Source of the DNA: Neisseriaceae bacterium
GTDB taxonomy: Bacteria > Pseudomonadota > Gammaproteobacteria > Burkholderiales > UBA11063
Reading direction: 5' to 3'
DNA: 5,601 nucleotides
NCBI GenBank assembly: GCA_947470205.1
Contig: CANISK010000107.1
Span: forward strand, 1 to 5,601
Shown here piece by piece: positions 1-5,601 of this stretch. The number at the start of each line of letters is the position of its first letter. Within the stretch, counting starts at the first letter, position 1. Position numbers and translations under genes: made by a program. The notes beneath the pieces are model-generated. The model saw only the letters and a list, made by a program, of their open reading frames with translations, did not search any database and was not told the DNA's origin.

Positions 1-4
1 AAAT

Positions 5-2068
5 ATGTTAATTAATATAACCAAAACTAAAATTAGACTATTACTCTGGGGTGGATTTACATTATTAATGCTATTTGTAATGTTACCATTGTTTTTCTTT
101 TTTTATTTATTTGATGAAGCCAAAATCAAACAGTCCCTTGTTAATGAATTTGCAAATGATGGGTATGTTTTACAAATTTCAGGTAATATAATACCAAAAA
201 TGTGGCATGGTATGAGTTTTGATATTAGCAATATATTATTGCAAAATAAATCATCTAATAATGAGCTTATAAAGATTGACCGCATGAGTTGTAAGTTATC
301 ATGGTTATATCTAATTATGGGGCAATATAGATTTAATCGCATGGAAATTGATGGGGTTGGGGTTAATCAAAATTATTGGATAAAATATGGCATGCAAAAC
401 ATCATTAAATTATTTAATAGTCAGTCCATCAATTTTAGTAACATTGAAAAAATAGATATTAGACATCTCGATAGCACAGGCACGAACAATCTTTATGCAT
501 TTAAAGATGGTAATTTAAGTATAGAGGAAAATTCTACTGGTTTAAATTTTAAATTTGGCGTAAAGGTGGATAACACCTATTATTTGTTAAATGGACATAC
601 ATTTCCAGTGAATAATAATTTCAACTTCGATACGTTAAATCTTCGAGTTTATAACCACGCTATGAATATAAATCTAAATTCACAGGCAACTTATTACGCA
701 GATACTCAAACATTAAATATCTCTCGTGCATTGGGTGGTATAACATTAAACAATTATATTGGAGACATCATGATAAATGATGCCACCTTGAATGTAAATA
801 ATTTCAATGCAAATGGTGTAACTCTTAAAGTAAATTTTGCAAATAACCTCTCTCAAAATCAAATATTATTTAATGTATCTCATATGAATAGTGTAGACTA
901 CAAAAGCTTTAGTATTGATAAATTATCCAGTCAATATAAAATGGATATTGCAGATATGAGTGTGGACGTAGATTCTAAGTTTGAAGACTTATTTTATGCG
1001 GCAAATACTGGCCTGTCTAGCAAATGTTTTAATCAATTGACCATCAATGCTCCAGAAATATATCATGACACCCTTAATGCTCTTTTAAATGGCACTTGTG
1101 AATATAGCGGTCTTGCTCACTCATATGCCTTTCATGGTAATGGCAATTTAAATAATTCCCCACTCACATTAAGTATAAGCACTACCAATATTTCCCATAA
1201 ACCACATATTTTATTAAACGCTGGATTAGATACGTTAGATTTATCAAAAATACAACAATACACCGAGAGCAAATCTATTGGCATAAACAAATTGCCATTT
1301 AATTGGTTGTCCTACATTGATCTTCAGTCAAATATATCAATTAATGAATTAATGTTGGGTAAATTTATTTTTCAAAAAACTAATGCAAACTTAATGATTA
1401 TGAACAATCAATTAAGCATAAGTCACTTTACGACAAATATTTATAATGGTAATATCAACGGGGATTTAACTTTAAAAAAAACGAATGATGATGCATTTGA
1501 GTTGCGCACCAATCAAAAGGTACATAAATTAAATTTAAAAACTTTTTTGAATGATGCGCTTAATGTGAATGCAATTAATGGCGTTGCCGATGTATCCCTT
1601 CGGGCATCTGTACTGGATGTAAAAAATTACTATGATTTACTTCGAAAAATTAACGCAGATGTTGAGGTAAAAGCTTATAATGGTTCATTTGATGGAATAG
1701 ATTTTAATTTATTTGCCAATCCGCCTAGTTCTCCAAATATATCAAACGCACATTCCACTGTATTTAATAATATGAATGCACGTTTTAAGTTTTCCAATGG
1801 GATTAGCAAACATGGCATGCTTCAATTTTCATCTTCATATGTTATTGCACAGGGAAGTGGCGATATTAATTTTATAAATAATTTATTAGATTATAACTTG
1901 AAAATTAAAAGTGTCTTGCCGAAAAATAATCAAAGAATAAAATCCGTGGTGATACCAGTAAATATAAATGGCCCAATCTTAAATCCAAAAATAAAGATTC
2001 AAAACGTTGAATTAATTAAAGGTATGGACAGAAAAATCAAGAAAAATCAATATACTCATCGTATTTGA
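5..2068 (+). CDS. AsmA family inner-membrane-anchored protein
   Basis: The 687-residue product has the AsmA-family layout. A short basic N-terminus (KTKIR) leads into one hydrophobic segment at about residues 12-36. It is followed by the family's opening pattern, seen here as LFDEAKIKQSLVNEF then YVLQISGNI and a long beta-strand-rich region. The C-terminal AsmA-like domain spans about residues 530-675: a helical stretch KNYYDLLRKI, then NGSFDGIDFNLF, a repeated strand pattern, GSGDINF, and the closing VIPVNINGPILNPKIKI. AsmA proteins belong to the bridge-like lipid-transfer group and act at the inner membrane with the bulk of the chain in the periplasm, affecting outer-membrane lipid or protein balance; the exact cargo here is unknown. 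Length is close to AsmA (about 600-700) and well below TamB. The frame is open to the left edge, so an upstream start cannot be excluded, but the ATG at 5 sits correctly before the membrane segment. The gene converges on the kinase-like gene. Family is well supported; the ortholog name is not. Confidence 0.85.
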   Translation: MLINITKTKIRLLLWGGFTLLMLFVMLPLFFFFYLFDEAKIKQSLVNEFANDGYVLQISGNIIPKMWHGMSFDISNILLQNKSSNNELIKIDRMSCKLSWLYLIMGQYRFNRMEIDGVGVNQNYWIKYGMQNIIKLFNSQSINFSNIEKIDIRHLDSTGTNNLYAFKDGNLSIEENSTGLNFKFGVKVDNTYYLLNGHTFPVNNNFNFDTLNLRVYNHAMNINLNSQATYYADTQTLNISRALGGITLNNYIGDIMINDATLNVNNFNANGVTLKVNFANNLSQNQILFNVSHMNSVDYKSFSIDKLSSQYKMDIADMSVDVDSKFEDLFYAANTGLSSKCFNQLTINAPEIYHDTLNALLNGTCEYSGLAHSYAFHGNGNLNNSPLTLSISTTNISHKPHILLNAGLDTLDLSKIQQYTESKSIGINKLPFNWLSYIDLQSNISINELMLGKFIFQKTNANLMIMNNQLSISHFTTNIYNGNINGDLTLKKTNDDAFELRTNQKVHKLNLKTFLNDALNVNAINGVADVSLRASVLDVKNYYDLLRKINADVEVKAYNGSFDGIDFNLFANPPSSPNISNAHSTVFNNMNARFKFSNGISKHGMLQFSSSYVIAQGSGDINFINNLLDYNLKIKSVLPKNNQRIKSVVIPVNINGPILNPKIKIQNVELIKGMDRKIKKNQYTHRI

Positions 2069-2097
2069 AAGCTGAAATTTGTCGGGAATTTAAAAAA

Positions 2098-4110
2098 TTA
2101 AACCCAATTAAACATATCATATAGAGAAATATTATTATTGTTTGGATCTTTTGCATAATTAATCACATTAGTGATAAGCTGATAAAATCTATTTTGATGT
2201 TCTGGTTTAATGTTTCCCCTAATAAATTGCCTGATTTTATCTGTTTGCACTCTTGTGTTTAGACCATTTAACAGCATTGATATCGATATTCCGTCTATCC
2301 AAGGAACACTATGGAGACTGATATTGGCTTGAAAGTATCGAATTATATGCTGCAGAGTACCACATGCAATCATTATTGATACTGCCAACGCAAATTCATC
2401 CATAGCTTTTGCAAGTTTTTTGAAATCAGCAACATCATCATTGTCATCATTTATTGTTTTGATGCCTGTAGTAAACTTTTCCCAAGCACTATGCGTAGTG
2501 TAAAGTGGGGTTCTGGAGATTGATGCATGCTGCGTTAACTTTGTAATTGAGTATAAACTATCTAGATCAATTATAATGATTTTAGACTCTCCATTTGCTT
2601 TTGTTTTAATTAGCATATTCTCTAATTTAATATCACCTAAATATATCCCACATGCATGAAGATCCTTAAGTTCTTTCATAAGTGGTGCGTATAGTCTTGG
2701 GGGTGTTTCTCTTCCGGCATCAAGGTATTTGTCTAGTGACATTCCACCATTATAATCAAGAAATTTATTTTGTTCAATTTGCACCATTTTTTCAGTGATA
2801 TATCTATTCTTGCTTAATAATTTATGTCTTGTAGCCAAGGTAAAGAAAGATTTGTTGTTGGACTTATCTTTATGGTATGTAATACTTACTGTTCTTGAAT
2901 TCAATCCATTAACTTCTTTACACGCCCCAGAGAGCACTTGATTTGGTTTTTGAGTTGGTATGATATGGTAAGGTCTATGATCATCGAAAAATAAAAATTC
3001 ATTTGAATGAACATCATTAATGCTCATGGCTTTAAACTCATCATTACCGTAATAAAGAAATCCCGTATTTGTTGTTATGTTACAAAAAATTACTACTGCG
3101 CCAATAGGAATATTAACCGGAAGGTTATCCAGACTTTCAATATATTTCGTATTAATTTTTATGAAATGATGGTGTGGCGGTAATTTGTGTGCATATTGGA
3201 TGCTCCTAAATAATCCCACCAGTGGAATATTTTGAGCAAGATTGCATTGAAGAATCTTTCTTTTTGGTGCCGTCATTTTTTGCATCGATGGGGATGGTGT
3301 ATGTTTTTTAAACTGAATTATTTGAGAATTTCTATAATCATTTTCACCATTAGGGTGCGTTGGACTTATAATAAAACTATAATTGTTTTTTCTGTTTTTT
3401 TCTGCGCGAAATGTCTCAGCTTTTTTTATTATTAAATGTCTGAGTTTTGATGTGGCGGTTATTAAGCTTGCAATTGCATGGTTTATCTCAGTTGTAATTC
3501 TACCATCCGAATTAAATATCGAATAATTCAATTGCGCTTGAATGGATAAATTTAAATGACGCATCTCGTGGGATAAAATACCCAAAATGTATTCTTTTGT
3601 TGCTCTCATATTGTCGTCATTGACATTTTGAGAAGTTAAAGTGCTAAAATTCAAATGCTCTATTTTTGATGGCTTTTTATCATTGCTTAAACAAAATTGC
3701 TGTATAAATATATTCCACCAATGTTCCCTCTGTTTGTTTATTGCAGATATTTTATGGCAAATTTCTTGTGGCATATGTGTAAAAATTTCATGTGCATTAT
3801 CTTGAAGCGCTGCGATTATTACTCTATATCTTGTAATTATGAAATAATCGTTATGGAAAAATGCAAACTTGCTTGCGGAATTTAGCAACTCTCTACTAAA
3901 TGCATCCTTTTGGGTAAGTGCTAATATCTGATTAAGAAGATCAATATCATTGAGATTTAAATCAATATCCTTAATTAATAACATAGTACTAGCTTTTTCA
4001 GATATTGTAAACGCAGGCTTTTGAAATGCAGTGTTGATATGCGTAATACGTTTGTCTATATTGTAGTTATATAATGGTAAACAGCAATTAAAATTTTGCA
4101 TCATACACAT
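2098..4110 (-). CDS. Divergent Ser/Thr-type protein kinase with HisKA-like helical hairpin
   Basis: A complete 670-residue protein; residues are numbered from the ATG at 4110. Residues 1-165 are mostly helical and unrecognised. Residues 170-240 resemble a HisKA dimerisation and phosphoacceptor domain: KEYILGILSHEMR with His181, then a second helix EINHAIASLI...KLRHLI...RAEK. Residues 284-390 are unrecognised, with several beta strands. From about 390 a protein kinase is visible: degenerate glycine loop LSGACKEV (393-400), hinge FLDYNGGMSLDKYL (450-463), catalytic loop GDIKLEN (Asp493, Lys495, Asn498), IIDLD as DFG equivalent (Asp515), TPLY activation segment (534-537) and DEFALA for helix F (571-576). 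No clear beta-3 VAIK lysine is seen, and the lobe between beta-3 and the hinge is short, so activity is uncertain. No signal peptide or membrane segment is evident. It lies 12 bases after dcd, probably in the same transcript. Role and substrate are unknown; a regulatory kinase or a host-directed effector are both possible. Confidence 0.8.
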   Translation of the reverse strand: MCMMQNFNCCLPLYNYNIDKRITHINTAFQKPAFTISEKASTMLLIKDIDLNLNDIDLLNQILALTQKDAFSRELLNSASKFAFFHNDYFIITRYRVIIAALQDNAHEIFTHMPQEICHKISAINKQREHWWNIFIQQFCLSNDKKPSKIEHLNFSTLTSQNVNDDNMRATKEYILGILSHEMRHLNLSIQAQLNYSIFNSDGRITTEINHAIASLITATSKLRHLIIKKAETFRAEKNRKNNYSFIISPTHPNGENDYRNSQIIQFKKHTPSPSMQKMTAPKRKILQCNLAQNIPLVGLFRSIQYAHKLPPHHHFIKINTKYIESLDNLPVNIPIGAVVIFCNITTNTGFLYYGNDEFKAMSINDVHSNEFLFFDDHRPYHIIPTQKPNQVLSGACKEVNGLNSRTVSITYHKDKSNNKSFFTLATRHKLLSKNRYITEKMVQIEQNKFLDYNGGMSLDKYLDAGRETPPRLYAPLMKELKDLHACGIYLGDIKLENMLIKTKANGESKIIIIDLDSLYSITKLTQHASISRTPLYTTHSAWEKFTTGIKTINDDNDDVADFKKLAKAMDEFALAVSIMIACGTLQHIIRYFQANISLHSVPWIDGISISMLLNGLNTRVQTDKIRQFIRGNIKPEHQNRFYQLITNVINYAKDPNNNNISLYDMFNWV

Positions 4111-4111
4111 A

Positions 4112-4115
4112 CCCC
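4112..4115 (-). promoter_or_regulatory. Ribosome binding site that favours an internal start of the kinase-like gene
   Basis: On the minus strand the bases before the kinase-like gene read AAGAATGGGGT. The GGGG lies only 1 base before the first ATG (4110), 7 bases before the ATG at 4104 and 10 before the ATG at 4101. Normal Shine-Dalgarno spacing therefore favours translation from 4104 (third codon of the longest frame) or 4101. The element sits in the 12-base gap after the dcd stop codon, so ribosomes ending dcd could re-initiate here. This is inference from spacing alone. Confidence 0.45.
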
Positions 4116-4122
4116 ATTCTTG

Positions 4123-4689
4123 TTATGCTTTAGGTAAAGTTACACCACTTTGTTTCATATATTTGCCATCTCTATCTTTATATGACACTTCACATATTTC
4201 ATCAGATTCAAAAAACAACACCTGTGCCACCCCTTCGTTTGCATATATTTTTGCGGGTAGTGGTGTGGTATTGCTAAATTCTAATGTCACATAACCCTCC
4301 CATTCTGGTTCAAATGGGGTGACATTTACTATAATACCACATCTGGCATATGTAGACTTGCCCAGACATATGGTTAATACATTTCTTGGGATGCGAAAAT
4401 ATTCAATAGTGCGCGCCAAAGCAAATGAATTGGGTGGTATTATGCAGTAGTCTGCGTTTACTTCTACAAAATTTTTTGGATCGAAATTTTTTGGATCCAC
4501 GATAGTGCTATTAATATTGGTAAAAATTTTAAATTCATTAGCACAACGTATATCATATCCATAACTGGAGGTGCCGTAAGAGATAACTTTATGTCCATTA
4601 GATTCTTTAATTTGATTGGGTTCAAATGGTTCAATCATGCCGTTAGCATATGCCATTTTTTTTATCCATTTATCAGATTTTATCGCCAT
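4123..4689 (-). CDS. dcd: dCTP deaminase
   Basis: Dcd hydrolyses dCTP to dUTP and ammonia in the cytoplasm; dUTPase then yields dUMP for thymidylate synthesis. The 188-residue product is full length for the short proteobacterial form and follows the family end to end. It opens with [12 protein letters not shown] and [14 protein letters not shown], followed by [20 protein letters not shown], the nucleotide-binding GKSTYARCG (Ser112 and Arg116 match E. coli Ser111 and Arg115) and [14 protein letters not shown]. Glu137 aligns with the catalytic Glu138 of E. coli. The C-terminus GVTLPKA is typical. The ATG at 4689 is preceded by AGGA at 4701-4704 with an 11-base spacer. It follows rluB by 29 bases and precedes the kinase-like gene by 12, so co-transcription is likely. 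One oddity is a short 15-base-period tandem repeat that reads DPKNF twice in a row (residues 65-74), where relatives as I recall them usually have DPKNFDEKSF. Confidence 0.97.
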   Translation of the reverse strand: MAIKSDKWIKKMAYANGMIEPFEPNQIKESNGHKVISYGTSSYGYDIRCANEFKIFTNINSTIVDPKNFDPKNFVEVNADYCIIPPNSFALARTIEYFRIPRNVLTICLGKSTYARCGIIVNVTPFEPEWEGYVTLEFSNTTPLPAKIYANEGVAQVLFFESDEICEVSYKDRDGKYMKQSGVTLPKA

Positions 4690-4700
4690 AACAATGTAAT

Positions 4701-4704
4701 TCCT
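4701..4704 (-). promoter_or_regulatory. Likely Shine-Dalgarno of dcd
   Basis: The minus strand reads AGGA here, 11 bases before the dcd ATG at 4689, inside the 29-base gap between the rluB stop and dcd. The spacing is slightly long but it is the only purine-rich GG-containing motif in the gap. No -10/-35 pair is evident in so short a space, which supports read-through from rluB. Confidence 0.5.
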
Positions 4705-4718
4705 ATAAAATTAGTCAT

Positions 4719-5601
4719 TCAAATACTGCGAGTATCTATATTTCCGGCAATATCCAAATTAAATTTATGCATTATTTCAGATACTTCTATTGGGGTGAGC
4801 TCATAATACTGTCCACGTTTAAGCCTATTAGGCAATGCAATTGGACCAAATCTAGTGCGCATAAGCCTACTGACTATTAAATTAAAAAATTCAAACATTT
4901 TTCTAATTTCACGATTTTTGCCCTCAAGCAATACCACTTTATACCAATGATTCTTAATATCACTGTCTTGGGCGGTTAATTTCACAATATCTGCAAATTT
5001 TCCGATATAATCATCTATCTTAACACCAGTTTTTAATTGGTTGATTTGATCTTGTGTTAATTCATCGCCATATATTCGCACTGAGTACTCTCGCTCTACT
5101 TCATATTTTGGATGAGTAAAGTGTTGAGCAAGCTCTCCTGAGGTGGTAAAAATAAGCAATCCACAAGTATTAAAATCTAGCCTACCGATAGCGATGAAGC
5201 GTTTATTTTTAAGTAATGATATTTTTTCAAAAACAGTACTTCGTCCGAGTTTATCTTCACGAGTTACAAGCTCCCCTTGTGGTTTATGATAAATAATAAT
5301 ACGCGCCAGTCTATCCGCCCATTTAATTCTAATGGATTTATTGTGTATCTCAACTTTATCATCGTGGTTAATTTGTTGACCTAAAATTCCAACCTTACCA
5401 TTTACAAACACCTCTTGTTTTTGAATAAGCTCTTCAACATGACGCCTAGAGCCAACTCCAGACATGCTAAGCGCTTTGGTAATTCTAACCGAATCATGAG
5501 TTTTATCTTGCACTCTTTCTTTTTGAATCTTTTGCCCAATAATTTGTTGCTTTTTATTTGGTGTGGATAACTTGTTTTTACTGGCTTTGAATGTTTTGCC
5601 C
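4719..5601 (-). CDS. rluB: 23S rRNA pseudouridine synthase RluB (5' end beyond window)
   Basis: The product isomerises a uridine of 23S rRNA to pseudouridine; in E. coli RluB acts at U2605, in the peptidyl transferase region. Residues are counted from the GTG at 5513. An S4 RNA-binding domain occupies about residues 8-62 ([16 protein letters not shown], then VFVNGK). The RsuA/RluB-type catalytic domain follows: [13 protein letters not shown], then [15 protein letters not shown] with catalytic Asp113, [26 protein letters not shown], and the beta-proteobacterial-like ending [14 protein letters not shown]. The frame stays open upstream of that GTG to the window edge with no ATG and no good Shine-Dalgarno. 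These extra residues ([11 protein letters not shown] and onward) are rich in Lys and Gln, like the basic N-terminal extensions of RluB, so I treat the gene as running off the right edge. It is the first visible gene of the minus-strand group. RluE or RsuA are less likely given the length and the RluB-like wording throughout. Confidence 0.92.
   Translation of the reverse strand, partial: GKTFKASKNKLSTPNKKQQIIGQKIQKERVQDKTHDSVRITKALSMSGVGSRRHVEELIQKQEVFVNGKVGILGQQINHDDKVEIHNKSIRIKWADRLARIIIYHKPQGELVTREDKLGRSTVFEKISLLKNKRFIAIGRLDFNTCGLLIFTTSGELAQHFTHPKYEVEREYSVRIYGDELTQDQINQLKTGVKIDDYIGKFADIVKLTAQDSDIKNHWYKVVLLEGKNREIRKMFEFFNLIVSRLMRTRFGPIALPNRLKRGQYYELTPIEVSEIMHKFNLDIAGNIDTRSI

Noticed and set aside
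103..342. Open frame on the minus strand (79 codons) inside the AsmA-family gene
   Set aside because: It lies fully antisense to a well-supported gene, has no recognisable motif or ribosome binding site, and such frames are expected by chance.
1474..1481. Run of eight A bases in the AsmA-family gene as a phase-variation tract
   Set aside because: Such runs are common at this AT content, the frame is intact across it, and nothing suggests switching.
2069..2097. Possible bidirectional terminator between the convergent genes (AAATT, 7-base loop, AATTT)
   Set aside because: The stem is only five A-T pairs and is too weak to support a terminator call; termination may be factor-dependent or lie inside the coding ends.
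3232..3435. Plus-strand open frame antisense to the kinase-like gene
   Set aside because: Aromatic and hydrophobic residues reflect the reverse complement of Lys-rich codons in the linker after the HisKA-like segment; no independent support.
3697..3885. Plus-strand open frame antisense to the kinase-like gene
   Set aside because: Overlaps a coherent 670-codon frame and shows no family resemblance or start signal.
2098..4110. Recent horizontal transfer of the kinase-like gene on composition grounds
   Set aside because: Its AT bias and codon choice look the same by eye as those of dcd, rluB and the AsmA gene; no repeats, tRNA or mobile-element remnants flank it.
4591..4806. Plus-strand open frame spanning the dcd-rluB junction
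   Set aside because: Antisense to two conserved housekeeping genes and without recognisable protein features.

Overview
The window is a strongly AT-rich bacterial stretch packed with protein genes: four coding regions, no RNA gene, and no gap longer than about 30 bases. The dCTP deaminase has the short proteobacterial form of about 188 residues. As I recall the families, its wording (for example [12 protein letters not shown] and [15 protein letters not shown]) leans towards betaproteobacteria. The AT bias is even across all four genes. That fits a betaproteobacterium with a drifted, AT-biased genome, possibly host-associated; the lifestyle is inference, and the genus cannot be told from this window.

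The left third (5-2068, plus strand) encodes an AsmA-family protein: one N-terminal membrane segment followed by a long beta-rich region on the far side of the inner membrane. Everything else lies on the minus strand and reads leftwards from the right edge: rluB (23S rRNA pseudouridine synthase, 5' end outside the window), then dcd (dCTP deaminase) after 29 bases, then a 670-residue protein after 12 bases. This spacing suggests one transcript, with its promoter beyond the right edge. The AsmA gene and the 670-residue gene converge, with 29 bases between their stop codons and no convincing terminator hairpin.

The housekeeping genes look intact and ordinary. The 670-residue protein is the unusual item. 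Its C-terminal third is a recognisable but divergent Ser/Thr-type protein kinase: catalytic loop GDIKLEN, a DLD in place of DFG, a TPLY activation segment and a DEFALA helix F motif. About 210 residues upstream lies a segment that reads like a two-helix HisKA phosphoacceptor domain of a two-component histidine kinase (SHEMR H-box plus a matching second helix). No HATPase domain follows it. A phosphoacceptor-like domain apparently joined to a eukaryotic-type kinase, in an operon with rluB and dcd, is the main candidate here for something undescribed.
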